Of a DNA stretch of 64,000 nucleotides, positions 22,915 through 34,523 are shown piece by piece (position 1 is the first letter of the stretch; each line of letters opens with the position of its first letter). The position numbers and the translations under genes are program-made. Origin of the DNA: Albifimbria verrucaria (lineage: Eukaryota; Ascomycota; Sordariomycetes; Hypocreales; Stachybotryaceae); assembly GCA_020081605.1 (NCBI GenBank), contig JAHREC010000018.1, positions 4,216,001-4,280,000 on the forward strand, written 5' to 3'. A model generated the notes under the pieces. That model was not told the origin of the DNA, did not search any database, and saw nothing but the letters and a program-made list of their open reading frames with translations.

Positions 22915-24563
22915 ATGCTCAGGCTCTTTCTTCCTATCTTGCCTCTGTTGTTGCAGACTGCCCTTGCAGCTCCTGGTGTGCCTTTGAACGATCGTGCTCA
23001 GTGCGAACCAGTGAAGACAGTTACTGTCTACGTACGTACAGCAGCTCATGAATCCAAAGAAACGAGCGAGGCATCCGTTCCCGTACGCTTGCCACAGAAT
23101 GTAGCCTTGGGTCCTAGCAAGGATAAGACTTCAAAGTCTTCAAAGTCAGAGAAGGAAGAAGAGGGATCATTCACTCTTGACGATAGTGATTTGATATTCT
23201 CTGATGTTTATCCGACCCCGACGGGATCGCGGACTCACAAGGGCGCGAATTCTCCAAGCTCATCCATCTCAGCCGTAACCAGTCGCAGAAATGTAGTCTA
23301 TTTTGCCAATTGGTACGTTTAGAATTGATCCTCAGAGATTGGAAGCCATGTTTTGACTGACTTCGTCTTAGGTCGATATATGGAGCTGGCTTCAAACCCC
23401 AGGACCTACCGGCTGATGAAATAACTCACCTTCTGTATGCCTTTGCAGACATCAAGTCTGACGGCGAAGTGTAAGACGATGTATTCGATTTCACTCAGTG
23501 TTCTATCAGCTGACCGCTTGAAGCGTCTCCTCCGATCCGCAATCTGACATTTATAAGAGGTTCGAAACTGACAAGGAAAGCCCTACGGAAAACAACGCAT
23601 ATGGATGTGTCAAGCAAGTTTACCTCCTCAAGAAGAAGAACCGTAAACTAAAGACACTGCTATCCATTGGTGGGTGGACATATTCGAAGCAAGGCAAGTT
23701 TCAGAATGCTGCAAAGACGGAAACCAGTCGCAAGCTTTTGCAGCGAGTGCCGTGAAGTTGGTTGCAGATTGGGGAATGGATGGTATCGACATTGACTGGG
23801 AGTATCCCACAACAGATGAGGAAGCCCGTCAGTTTTTGTTGCTTCTGAAGGAAACTAGAGCCGCTTTGGATCAGTATGCCCTTAACAACAAGCAGAGATA
23901 CCATTACCTCCTGACGGTGGCCGCATCGGCCAACGCAAAGAACTACGCGATCCAGCTATTAGAAGAGATGGATCCTTTGCTGGATGCCTGGCATCTCATG
24001 GCTTACGACTATGCAGGCGACTGGGATAAGACAACGGGTAACCAGGCGAACATTTACCCTGATCCCGAAAACATGGAGGCAACCAAATTCAACACTGAAG
24101 ACGCCGTCAAGGGATACATCGCACGGGGTATCTCGTCCAGTAAGATTGTACTGGGGATGCCACTTTATGGGAGGTCCTTCATGGAGACGAGCGGTATGGG
24201 CGCACCATTCAAGAGCATTGGAGAAGGGTCGATCGATAAAGGAATCTGGCTCTACCGCGATCTTCCTCGGCCGGGAGCAAACGTCCACTTCCACGACGGC
24301 ATCGGGGCGACATACAGCTATGATGCCGATATTCAAGAGATTGTCAGCTTTGACGACGACAAGAGCGCAAGGATGAAGGCGAACTACATCCTCGACCGCG
24401 GGCTCGGCGGCGCAGTCTTCTGGGAGGCTTCTGGCGACAAGACCGGCGACAAGAGCTTGGTACGTCTCGTGGCAAATGACATGGGCGAGTTGGAGAGCTC
24501 GAATAACTACCTGGATTTCCCCAGAGCCAGTACGACAACATCCGGAAGAGCATGCCGAGTTGA
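22915..24563 (+). CDS. Secreted GH18 chitinase with low-complexity N-terminal extension
   Basis: Endo-type family 18 chitinase, secreted; it degrades chitin by substrate-assisted hydrolysis. The signal peptide is [18 protein letters not shown]. About 100 residues of Ser/Lys/Glu-rich linker follow ([15 protein letters not shown]) before the catalytic domain starts at NVVYFANW. Introns: 23313-23371 and 23471-23523. Conserved: SIGGWTYS and the active-site [10 protein letters not shown] with its catalytic Glu, plus [19 protein letters not shown] and [13 protein letters not shown] frameshift near 23740 lies between SIGGWTYS and the catalytic motif. A second near 24525 (CCCC) hides the true end. 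With one added C the tail reads [12 protein letters not shown] and stops at 24561-24563, as in other fungal GH18 enzymes. No chitin-binding domain is seen. Confidence 0.92.
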
Positions 24564-24989
24564 TGAGAGAAGGGTGCTGTTTGTCCTCAAGACAGATGTT
24601 TGTTAGGTTATGAGATGAAGAGCATGGGTGAGCGATCAGCAGGCGTTGGAGTTGGCAGAAACATTTTTGGAAGTATTTCTATTTGATATCAGCTTGATAT
24701 TTTTATGTCAAGGCAATTAAGAGCGTTTACTGTATGGATTTTTCAAGTGGGTTATACTACGATTGAAGTGGATTGACGTTCAAATCATACCTCTGTTGTG
24801 TTACACCCCAGCCTGACAAACCAGCTAAGCCGGGTTGTACGAAAAGGAATCTTGCAGCTAACAAGGAGGAGACTACAGATGATGAGTACGTCAGACTAGG
24901 TGCTGTTATGTTGGTAAAGAATATTTGTATCATGGCTGTCTTAATTCATCAAACTATTCCTAGAGATGTGTAAAGGATGCAATCCCTTC
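24564..24989. other. Convergent 3' spacer, chitinase / quinone oxidoreductase
   Basis: 426 bp, AT-rich, between two converging genes; it presumably holds both 3' untranslated regions and no gene. Confidence 0.5.
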
Positions 24990-26282
24990 TCATAGCTTGC
25001 TCGAATCCTCCTGAGGAACCTTCACAACGACCTTACCCCACGTACCTCGTCCGCCCAGCGCGACCAGCGCATCCTTGATCCTCTCGAGGCCGACGAACTC
25101 CTCGTCGGTGTACTCAGTGCCCCTGAGCTTGCCTTGGGCAACGAGTTGCATGATGCCGTCCCAGACCTTGGGGATGGTGGCACGCTCGTGGATGGAGTAG
25201 GCGCCCCAGTGGATGCCAACGAGGAGATGTTCTTGAGAAGGACCTTGTTCATGGCGACCTTCTCGATGGTGCCGGCGGCGAAGCCGACGATGAGGATGCG
25301 GCCGTTCCAGGCGGTGCACTTGGTGGACTTGTCGACCAGGCCGACGGGGTCGTAGACAATGTCGACGCCGCGGGAGGATGGGGTCAGGGCCTTGACCTTG
25401 TTGGGCCACTCTGGGTCGTTGTAGGAGACCACATGGTCGGCGCCGAAGGACTTGGCGATCTCGAGCTTGCGTGGTGTTGAGGCGGTGGCAATGACTGTAG
25501 CGCCGAATGCCTTGGCCACTGCACGGGATGGACGGTCAGTACATATTGGGGTGCAAATCTGAAGCCTTAACATATAGGCTCAAGACAGAGTCAACTCACC
25601 CTGAACTGCAGCCAGGCCAACACCACCGGCAGCGGCGTGGACCAGCACAACATCACCGGCCTTGATGCCGGCCCTCACGACCAGGGCGCCATAGCTGGTG
25701 GGGGCGGTGACGAACAGGCCGGCGGCGTCCTGGAAGGACCAGCCCTCGGGCACGGGTAGCAGCGCAACTTCCTTGGCACAGACCTTGGTGGCGAAGGCGC
25801 CCTGGTTGGCGCCAAAGACACGAGAGCCTGGGGGAACTTGGCCTTGCCGGCGGCGTTGCGCGGCGCAGAGATGACGGTGCCGGCGAACTCGGCACCGGCG
25901 ACCCAAGGGAACGCTAGAAGCAACAGTGTCAGAAAGAACGTCAGATCTAAGGAAGTGAAAAGAAACTCCGTGGGATTGAAGGTGGCCTTACGAGGTTGAT
26001 TCTGATACCGGCCCTGGACTTGCAGGATATCGAAGAAGTTGGCCGCGGCAGAGTGCACGCGGATCAGGTACTCATCATCCTTGGGGGTCGGGTCGGGCAG
26101 CTCCGTCACCTTGAGCTCGTTCGGTCCCTGTCCACACGAGATTCAGCACGAATTGCCACGATTAAGGGCGAGTGAGCAGCGCGGGCACTGGAAGCCGTCC
26201 TGATAAAGGAAGAGGAGGGAAAACCAGCAGCTCGCACGTGCGGCCGTACCTTGACGTATTCCTTGATCTGGATGCCCCGCAT
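24990..26282 (-). CDS. NAD(P)H quinone oxidoreductase (zeta-crystallin-like MDR family)
   Basis: Medium-chain dehydrogenase/reductase of the quinone-oxidoreductase type, NADPH-dependent and probably cytosolic. Exons: 26282-26250 (MRGIQIKEYVK), 26127-25992, 25913-25600 and 25518-24990; the introns have GTACGG, GTAAGG and GTGAGT donors. Signatures: GroES-like part HSAAANFFDILQVQGRY, PFPWVAGAEFAGTV, the nucleotide-binding HAAAGGVGLAAVQ, then FGATVIATAS and SFGADHVVSYND. It lacks the zinc-ligand cysteines of alcohol dehydrogenases. Two frameshifts: near 25830 (CCCC) and near 25225 (a short C run). One added C in each restores KFPPGSRVFGANQG and NISLVGIHWGAYS. It ends VVVKVPQEDSSKL. About 340 residues, normal for the family. 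Confidence 0.9.
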
Positions 26283-27189
26283 TGTATGGATAAGGTACTT
26301 GGAGATGTATCGACGTCAAGCAATGGGCGATATACAATTCGTAAACGGTGACAACAAGAAAAAAAAACCAAAAGTCAATGAAGCACAAGAGTAGGAAGAT
26401 GTTACGTTGAAGCTCCTCACCCCGGCCAACGGCAAAGGAGAGAGCTGTCTGAAGGGTGTGGGGGCTTCCAGGGATCGGCGCGGTTCCCCAGATGAGCCGA
26501 GGCATCTTTTCCCTACTGGCTTTAAGTTATCCGGGGTAAAGCTGCAACCGCCAGCGCCAAGCTAGGCCCCTACTTGACCTGTTGTGTCTAGCCGCGAATC
26601 GTCTGCTGGGCTTTGTTCTTTTCCAGGGCATTCAATTTGACAGGCTGCTTCTCACAATGGGCCGAATTGCGGCGGGCTCATGGCTGTTGCGCGGCTTCAT
26701 CTTTCTTACTAGTTGGGTTGTTGGGCCCGGGTAACTTATACAGACAGACAGACACACGCACCACGACCAACAACCAACGAAACCGTGGCTAATCCTTACT
26801 CAATTCCTAGGCTTCCGATCATGGATACTAAAATCTGAGAGGCACACGCCACGGGTCTCATAGCTCGATTAGAATTCCATTCGCTTGTTACAGGCCATTA
26901 TTTTCCCTGCCCCTGCTTGTATGCTCACTTCGTTCAGCACCGGCTCCTTGATGCGCTTCGTCTCCGTACCTTGCCGTGAGTATCAATCTCACAGCTCCTC
27001 CGTCCAAGCCTCCCGCGGGCCTTCTTGTCCAGCCGGAGGAGAGCCAATCTCAGTAGCACGTAGTCTCTCAAGTGTTTGCGAAGAAGGTTGCAGCGGCGTT
27101 TCTGCCAGAATGGATGTGTAGTATTGTGCGATGAACATCATCATCATGAAGTAGTTAATTATAGTGGTAAGAAAAGTTTCCATCATGTC
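26283..27189. other. Spacer between quinone oxidoreductase and DSK2
   Basis: 907 bp containing the oxidoreductase promoter and the DSK2 3' region. No coding signal stands out. Confidence 0.45.
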
Positions 27190-28558
27190 TTATGACCCCG
27201 AGTTCAGGAGGTGCTCGATCGCACCCTGCACGCTTCCGCCGCTACGCCTTAGAGCTGCCACATTGCGGTCGAAATCGTAGAAACCCATGTCGTTGAGCTG
27301 TCGCAGCTGCTCATCGTACCGCACCTCAGGGGTCGGTTGTCGGGAGGGCCGGCGGCGCCGCGCCGCCTCCGCCCAGCAGCTGCATCATCTGCTGCATCAT
27401 CTCCGGGTTCATGCCAAACGGGTTCGCCTGATCGCCTCCTGGCGGGGGAAGAGGGCCGCGAACGGATTCGCAGGCGGCGGGCTCTGGGAGCCTTGGCCCG
27501 CAGCGGGCGTCTGGCCGGCCGTCGCTCCTCGGTTGCGCCAGCGGTCGGGTTGGCAGAGGGTGTCGTGGTGGCGCCAGCCTGTGGGGTCTTGCGCCGCCGA
27601 GGGCTTGGAGCATCTGCGCAATGTTCATCTGCCCTGCGCCGCCTGCGCCAGCGCCAGCGCCAGCGCCTGGCATCATGAAAGGGTTCATGAAGGGGTTGAA
27701 GGGTTCGCGTTCGCTTGGCCGGCACCGCCCTGGTTCTCGGTAGCGGCTGCGTCTTCGGGGGTAGTGTCGGTGGCTCCGGGGCCGGAAGGACGAGTCGCCG
27801 CCACGCATGCCCCGCTGCATGCGCATGGCTTGGCTCATCATCTGGGGTTGCTCATCATCTGGCGCATAAATGGGGATGTGATAATCTCCCGGGCGTTGGG
27901 CATGTTGCGGAGCATCGGGTTCGAGTCGATCAGCATGTTGACAAAGTCCGGGTTGTTGAGCGCTTCATTCATGGACTGCTGCACGTTGGGGTCTGACATC
28001 ATTCGCTGCAGGCGCTCCTCGTCCATGGGTGGGCCCATCTAAACAGAGTGTCAGCGTAAACGATGATGAAAAGAGGCATTAAAAATGCGACGAGGAGACC
28101 AGGGGTTTGGGATAGGTTACTCACGCCGCCATCTGGGCCAAACATATCCAGACCAGGCAGGTTGATCTGATGACCGGCATAGCGAGCGCCGGTGAGGCCA
28201 GCGAGGGGTTGTTAGCGGTGCCGGAGGCCATGTTGGTCGGTACAGCCGGGGCGGCGGGGGTGGAAGCGGTGGCGGCGGGTTGACGAGGGTTGCTGGCGGC
28301 GCTCTTGACCATATGGATGGTGTTGTTGGGCTTGATCTTGTAGACGCTCAGGGCATCGTCGTTCTTCATGACACGTCCCGAGTAGATGAGCCTCTGCCTG
28401 TCGACAGGGATGTTCTCGAAGTCTTCGCCGGAGAGCTTGGTCTTGAGGTCCAAGACGGACGCAGACTCGGACATGGTGATTGTGTGCGTGCTGTCCGAGG
28501 ACGTCTTGACCTTGAAGGTGACCTGAGCGTCACTGCTCGGCTCGGTGGTGTCGGCCAT
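27190..28558 (-). CDS. DSK2: Ubiquilin-type shuttle protein DSK2 (UBL-STI1-UBA)
   Basis: Proteasome shuttle factor: the UBL binds the proteasome and the UBA binds ubiquitin. Start ATG 28558 (MADTTEPSSDAQ). UBL at about residues 12-85: VTFKVKTSSDSTHTITM, NIPVDRQRLIYSGRVMKND and SVYKIKPNNTIHMV. Intron 28039-28124. STI1-like region: RMMSDPNVQQSMNEALNNP and NMLIDSNPMLRNMPNA. A long Gly/Ala/Met/Asn-Pro-rich middle follows (NPFMNPFMMPGAGAGAG). The C-terminal UBA reads RYDEQLRQLNDMGFYDF, then DRNVAALRRSGGSVQGAIE and HLLNSGS. Stop at 27190-27192. At least four frameshifts, near 28205 and 27848 (both C runs that should be one longer) and two or more in the GC-rich middle, fragment it; the exact middle sequence is therefore unreliable. 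Confidence 0.92.
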
Positions 28559-29902
28559 AGCGGCGGAGGGGAGGACAAGATACGACGGGGTGGGCAGCGA
28601 GTGATGAAGGAGTGCAGTAGGCTGTCGGGCTTGTGGGAAAGATGCCGCGTGCCGACGTCGTCTCGGTGGGCTGGCGGTGATCGGGGGTGGAGGTGGTGAG
28701 GCAGAGAGCGAGGCAGAGGGAGAAGGAGAAAGAGAGAGGCTCGTGAGCTGTTTGCAGATGGATCGGGTAGGCAGGACGTTGACGTGGGGCACAGCAGACA
28801 ATGCAGCGCCAATGACGCCAAACGTGGGTCAAGGGTCTCTTTTGTCTCTGGTACAGGTGCAGACAGCAGACAGCAGACAGAGTACAGAGTACAGAGACGG
28901 AGAGACAGACGGCACAATAGCCACCTAAGTTATAGAACCAGTATAAAATCACTGTGTCACGGTTCAGGAACTGCCCGCTCTTAATAATTCCTGCAATGTC
29001 CTGACAATGTGTTCTTCTCTCGCATCTCGCCTTCTCCACGGAGCTGGCGCATTCGAGCCAAGTACCTCGACCTTCGATCAGTGTCGATGACATTCTCCTT
29101 GTCCAACACTGACAAAAGGCGGCGGCATCGGCTAGTGGGTGGCCAGGCTGTCGTCTACTTTAATTGCAGCTCCAGTTTCTCGGCTGTGCATCTTCCCACT
29201 GGTACGCAACGAGGCAAGCCAAGGCAGGCAAGCGGTGTCAACCTCTGCTGGTGGTGTACCGATATCACCCACCGGACATTTTATCTGTGTCCTCGTTGCC
29301 GTCACCATCTGATCTGTCAAACGGAACGTGGCCGAGACTACCCGATAGCCACGACACTCCAACGCATAGGTAAAAATCAATTATTAAATCGTATAAGTAG
29401 TTACTAAAAACTCCTTGGCTGGCTATTCTTTCAATTGTATCGGGAAATATTTCCTCGATCTTAGATCAGGCGATGCCTGACTTGATTAAAAGGCCTCTCC
29501 ATGCCACTTACAAGGCACTACCATAACCTACCTCTATGCTGCTGTACTTATGGTTAGTAACTGTGAGCTTAATTACCTATAGCACTCTCCCGCTACCACC
29601 ACTACAGGTACCTGAGGTACTTTAGGGTAAGAAGGTTAAACGTAACGTCTACTTTCTCTCACAACGAATACATCCCATGCTTCATCTCCTACTTATACAT
29701 GCATACTTGGCTATTCACAAGCTATTCCGGGGTTTGACCAGCAATTGCTAAATATCACATGCCGTATGACATGAGCTGTCCAAGGCCCTGACATTCTTGA
29801 CCTGCATACCATTTCTGTCCAGTAGCTGGAACAATGCTGCATGCTTCGGCCACCCATCCCTTCACTCACCCGCGTTGAGCAGCGTGACCAACAGAGAACA
29901 TC
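28559..29902. other. Divergent spacer DSK2 / NPR2
   Basis: 1.34 kb with CT/GA-rich and CAGACAG-type low-complexity DNA near 28.68-28.91 kb and ACCT-type repeats near 29.6 kb. No gene recognised. It presumably contains both promoters. Confidence 0.45.
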
Positions 29903-31254
29903 ATGATCCAAGGCATCTTCTACGCCAGGTTCTTTCCTCAAGAAGGTATAGAATAATTCCTCCCCAGCTAGAAATACGGCCTTGTTGACGCGAAGCCGAA
30001 GGACCAAAGGTTGTCGCACAATCTCCACCAGGATGTATCACCGCCTCTGAGAGCAGCACTCGCCCGCCGCTCATCGACTTCGACGTCCTCCAAGAGTACA
30101 TCATCCCCAGGCAGGCCTTTTGCAATCGCTATGTTACCATAAACTCGCCCGATGGCAAATACGCCATCCTCGGCTATCCCGTCGTCATCGCCAACTCCAA
30201 GTACCAGCGCAATGAGTTCATCTTCAACTTTGGTCTGCTCGTCGATGTCGACGCCGACCAGATCCCCTACGAACGTGTGGTCAGACGCCTGGCCTCCACA
30301 TTCGCCGAGATGGAGAAGCAGAACGAGTACTTGAGCCAGAGCGAGGCCAAGACGGGCGACGACGGGGCTAGGCGTCCCATTGAGAGCCTGTTGGAGATTG
30401 TCAAGGAGGATCTCAACAATTATGGTGAATGCATGATTCCAGTTGGTCAGTCTACCATCCACTGAACAATAGAGAGCACCTAAAATAACCCTGCTATAGA
30501 TGAGGCAAATACCATCAACATGAAGCTATTTCCTTTCCACCCGCAACCTCCAGTTGTCAAGGCCTGGCATGTCCCTGTCGCCAAAACTAAATTCTCCGAA
30601 ATCGTCGATCCCACATGGGATCTCACCCTCCAAAAGGTGATTGCTCAAATCGACGGCGTCTCCGACGTCCGCCGCATCGCCCATACCGCCTCTGTCTCTC
30701 TCGACCTCACCAAGACCGCCATCCGCCACCTTCTTTACTACGACACAGTCCTTCTCCTGGATATCTTCTTCTTCGGCTCTTGTTACGCCGCCCGCCCTGG
30801 CATACACGACTTCATTCGCAATGTCGATGGTATGGTGGACGAATGCGCCGGCTATGTATCCCATGGGAGAGGCAGAGTCAGCAATTTCCACCTCATCAAG
30901 CTCATGACCTCCTTTACGCCGGGGAGGAGCGTGAAGGAGTGGATCATGGCCAGCCAGGAAGCTGGTTTCGACGTCCTCACCTACGTTGATGTCAGGCGAT
31001 TTGTGCAGTTTGGCGTCATCAAGGGATGTCTCTATCGTGTTCACAAATACATTGTATCCAAGCAATACCTGGCTGCTTTGGCCTCGGGCCAGAGCTATCC
31101 CGTTGCTGGAGGAGACCCGCTCCAGAAATATACCGACGGCTGCCACCATTTCGATGAAATTGTCGCAGAGCAGAACCTCAGCCACACGGAGATTGTCGAC
31201 AAGTTGAAAACACTTCCCTTGCCCCGTGGTGACTTGACTGTTTTTCATAGATAG
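29903..31254 (+). CDS. NPR2: Nitrogen permease regulator 2 (SEACIT/GATOR1 subunit)
   Basis: Subunit of the SEACIT/GATOR1 complex, which inhibits TORC1 on amino-acid or nitrogen limitation at the vacuole (family knowledge). Exons: 29903-29945, 30002-30445 and 30500-31254; introns 29946-30001 and 30446-30499. The product is 413 residues with an intact frame, unlike most neighbours. Start MIQGIFYARFFPQEGPKVV. Conserved: DFDVLQEYIIPRQAFCNRY, ILGYPVVIANSKYQRNEFI, FNFGLLVDVDAD, LNNYGECMIPVDEANTINM, KAWHVPVAK and LLYYDTVLLLDIFFFGSCY. The C-terminal half has the DVRRFVQFGVIKGCLYRVHK segment, usual for NPR2. It is tail to tail with the mitochondrial TyrRS gene, 197 bp apart. Confidence 0.96.
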
Positions 31255-31451
31255 GATTTGAAATTCCCGATATTGAACCTCCTAATAAAACTTGTCTATG
31301 AGATCTATATTATCATACAATGTTGTACACAAATCTACAATATGTAAAGTACAGACATAGTCGCAGGACCAGTGCTGTTGTACACTCAGGTTGTCGCCCA
31401 TTTCCCCGCTGTCTTTGTTTTTAAAGCGTCTCGGGACCTCTCTCAATCCCT

Positions 31452-33437
31452 TTATTGTTGGTTACGACGCTCAGACTTCTTCTGCCGCCTTTCTTCCTTA
31501 TTAGGTAGCTTGATGTCCGGGTTGTTGCTGACAGTCAACACTTCATTCCGCATCTGCTTACTAGCAATTTCCCTAATGTCACGGTCCGACATCTCCAAGC
31601 CCTTCTCGGCTGCTTCCTGCTTAATCTTCTCCTTCATGAGACGCATCTTGCCGGTGAATGCCTGGCCCAGGTAGGTCCTTCCACTCTGGGCCCATTCCTC
31701 GTCGCTGACAAGCTCGATGACTCGGACGTTATGCTTGCCCTTTCGCAGGATCAAGATCTTGTCATCGAGGAGGAACTTGGACGTTTCGTCCGCAAACCAC
31801 ATCTTCATGGGCGTCCACGTCAGGTTGCCAGGCACAAGGCCCACCATTTGTCCAGGAGGCCGGCCACATACGCGCCTTGCTGGGTAACTAAACGCTGGCC
31901 CTCGCTGCCACTGTTGACGATTCCTGCTGCCCACAGAAGCTTCGACGGGGGTAGCTTCATGACGGAGCAGGGAAGCTGCATGTCAATGCGTGGCCGTGTG
32001 TTTGGCGTTAACAAGCCGCTCTCCGAGCTCGGTTCCTTCATAATCTTGCCGCCAAAGCCAGGAGGCAGCTTTCCGCCGAAACGCAACAAGTGCTGCTGAG
32101 TCTCCTCCAAAGCCTTCTGCGAACCATGGACCAGGAAAGGACTTCGAATGCCAAGTGATGCTGCGCGAGCCTCTCTGCGGGGTTCTTTGCGTGGCTCTCC
32201 ATGATGGTCTGAATCTGTGGGAGGGGCAGGAAGGTATAAAGCTTCAGGAGACGCTCAACCTCCTCATCGGACCTGCGCATAAAGTAACCGTATAGATCGA
32301 AAGGCGTGGTCTTGTACTCGTCGAGCCATACGGCGTTGCCTGCAGACTTGCCGAGCTTGACACCGGCCGAGTCAGTAATCAGTGGAACTGTGAATCCGAT
32401 AGGCTCATGCTTCCAGGTGGTGGGCATCTTTGCATGCTCGGCTTCCTCGCTATCTCGAATGAGTTTGAGAGAGTCAATTCCAGCAACAATATTTCCATAC
32501 TGATCGGACCCGCCGATCTGCATCTGAATATCGAGCTTGTTGTACAAGTGCCAGAAATCCCACCCTGGAGCAAAGGATACATAAATTCTCCAAGTGACAT
32601 GCCGTCACCTTCGGACAACTTGCGTTTTACACTGGAAGATGTTAGCGTTAGTTATGATAATAACGGCAGGCGGTGGAAAACATACGTTTCACGGCCAAGC
32701 ATAGGTCCCATCCTGGTTAGTCGCGCCAGCCTCTTTACAAAGTCGTACACAGTGAGCTTCTGCAGCCACATGCTGTTGTTCAGGAGGTGCTGCTTAGCGG
32801 CCCAGTCCGCCTCGTAACCATACTTGTCCCTCAGCATGGAGACGTTGTGCCATATTCCTTTGAGTTGGTAGTGCATCTTGACCACGTTCTTGGAAAGGAC
32901 GGAGTTGGACATGTCCTCGCGGCTTTGAAGCCGACCGGTCGGGTCGCCGACTCGTGCGGTAGAGCCTCCGAGAAGGGTGACGGCTGGGTGGCCATGGAAC
33001 CACATCCAGAATAGTGGCATTAGTGCCAGCAGGTGGCCGACGTGCATCGAGTCCGCGGTCGGGTCGACGCCAACATATGCGCCGATTCGTTTGACGCGCA
33101 TAATCTCCTTGATTTGTTCAGGGTTACTGCATGCCCGCGTCAGCACTTTATTCCATCACATCTTCATACTCTTTGACGGTTCGTACCCTGCAACATCTTT
33201 AATGTAGCCTCTCTCCTCCAAGATATCCCACAGGTGAGGGAGCTCGCCGGTTCGGATTTTCTCTGCTCTTTCGGCCCATCGTTCCTCGCCCGCCGCGGTT
33301 TTCTCGAGGAAAGAAGTTGCGATGCCTCGCGACTCGTAGTGCCGGTGTAGGGTCGGAAGGGCTGGTCGGATGGATAACCGTAGAAGAGCTTGGGTTGGCT
33401 GCTGCGCAAGCCTCGCCAGCTGCCGTGACGACGCCAT
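31452..33437 (-). CDS. MSY1: Mitochondrial tyrosyl-tRNA synthetase (CYT-18/MSY1 type)
   Basis: Class I synthetase that charges mitochondrial tRNA-Tyr; the Neurospora orthologue CYT-18 also helps group I introns splice (family knowledge, not shown here). Start ATG 33437 with an Arg/Ala/Ser-rich targeting peptide (MASSRQLARLAQQPTQ). Introns 33127-33186 and 32632-32685. Motifs: GVDPTADSMHVGHLLALMP (HIGH box as HVGH), GGSTARVGDPTGR, GSDQYGNI and the KMSKS-like KLGKSAGNAVW. The C-terminal region contains an S4-like stretch (SKFLLDDKILILRKGKHNV), then a basic tail ending KKSERRNQQ. Frameshifts near 32567 (G run), 32130 (C run) and 31862 break the frame; each needs one base. The C-terminal extension beyond the catalytic core is present, as in CYT-18. 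Confidence 0.94.
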
Positions 33438-33878
33438 GTTGTGAAGCAGGCTCACTCGTTCTCCAGGAAGGCGACAAGGAGCATTTCAAGCCAGGCTTGA
33501 AACGTGGGAACAAATTCTTTCCACCAAACGGTGCCCGCTTTCAGGTTCGCCCAAGCCAGACCGTGGTGTAAATCGGGATCCCCAAAAATTACGGGCTTCC
33601 AGAAAGCTGAAGGAATTAGCCAATCAGCAACGGCCAAAGCCGGATATCGGATCATTGCTGTTGCGTGGCCGGGAACGACGTCGTCGGTCCAGGGCCAGCC
33701 AATCACGAGCCTGGTAATACGTGCATCCTCGGCAATGCCAAACCATGATCCCGTCTTGATATTTTGAAGACGCAAAAGCACAATCGTCAACCCTCTCGCC
33801 CTGCCGCACCGTCTCCCGCGCCCACTACACACTTCGACGAGTCAATTGCGACGCGCGATCCGAGCCGTCGACTTCACA
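33438..33878. promoter_or_regulatory. Divergent mitochondrial-gene promoter (MSY1 / SDH4) with two CCAATCA boxes
   Basis: 441 bp between the start codons of two mitochondrial-protein genes. CCAATCA occurs at 33620-33626 and 33699-33705, both on the plus strand. The second fits the pattern CCAAT-N12-RWT (RWT = AAT at 33716-33718), described for CCAAT-binding-complex/HapX sites in Aspergillus. The motifs are seen; their function is inferred. Confidence 0.5.
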
Positions 33879-34523
33879 ATGGCCTCTTTGCGCGCCCGTC
33901 CCTGCTCCGCCAGGCTGCCTTGGCCTCCCGATGCGCCGCCCCTTCCGCCGTTCCCCGAGCTGCTCTCGTGAGGGCTGCTGCTTTCCACAGCTCTAGCCAG
34001 CGATCGGCCTTCCTGGGCGCCGGTCCTCGTATGTCTCCCTCGTGTCTGTGGATTACTCGGCCAAATGCTAACCTACTGCTACAGAGAAGATTCAGGGTGG
34101 AGGTAATAACTGCTCGTCCTTCCAACTCGGCACATTCACATGATAGCTAACCATTGCACCACCTTGCTCTAGTCAACGATCCCGCCCCTATTCCCGAGCC
34201 CAACGCCGCCAAGGGCTCTTACCACTGGATCTTCGAGCGCAGCCTTGCCCTCGGTCTCGTCCCTCTCACCATCGCTCCTTCGCTGCCGGCTCCTGAACCC
34301 CACCATGGACGCCATCCTCTGCAGCGGCATCCTGCTGCACTCCCACATGGGCTTCCAGCAGGTCATCATCGACTACATTCCCAACCGCTCGCACCCCGGC
34401 CTGCGCAAGCTGTTCTGGTGGGGCCTGAACGCCGCCACCCTCACCGTTGGCCTGGGTTTGTACGAGTTTGAGACGAACGATGTCGGTGTCACTGAGGCCA
34501 TTAAGCGTGTATGGAAGGCGTAA
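33879..34523 (+). CDS. SDH4: Succinate dehydrogenase membrane anchor subunit (CybS)
   Basis: Inner-membrane anchor of complex II carrying quinone and heme contacts. Start ATG 33879 (MASL). A Ser/Arg/Ala-rich mitochondrial presequence follows (RPSLLRQAALASRCAA). Intron 34029-34084, an 18-nt microexon 34085-34102 (six codons' worth, KIQGG region), intron 34103-34172, last exon 34173-34523. Conserved: VNDPAPIPEPNAAKGSYHW, FERSLALGLVPLTIAP, a DAILCSGILLHSHMGFQ helix carrying the heme-ligand-type His, and the end GLYEFETNDVGVTEAIKRV. The CybS helices are hydrophobic in the usual places. Three single-base deletions: next to the start (near 33893), near 34278 and near 34298; each is repaired by one base. 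Divergent from mitochondrial TyrRS. Confidence 0.93.
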
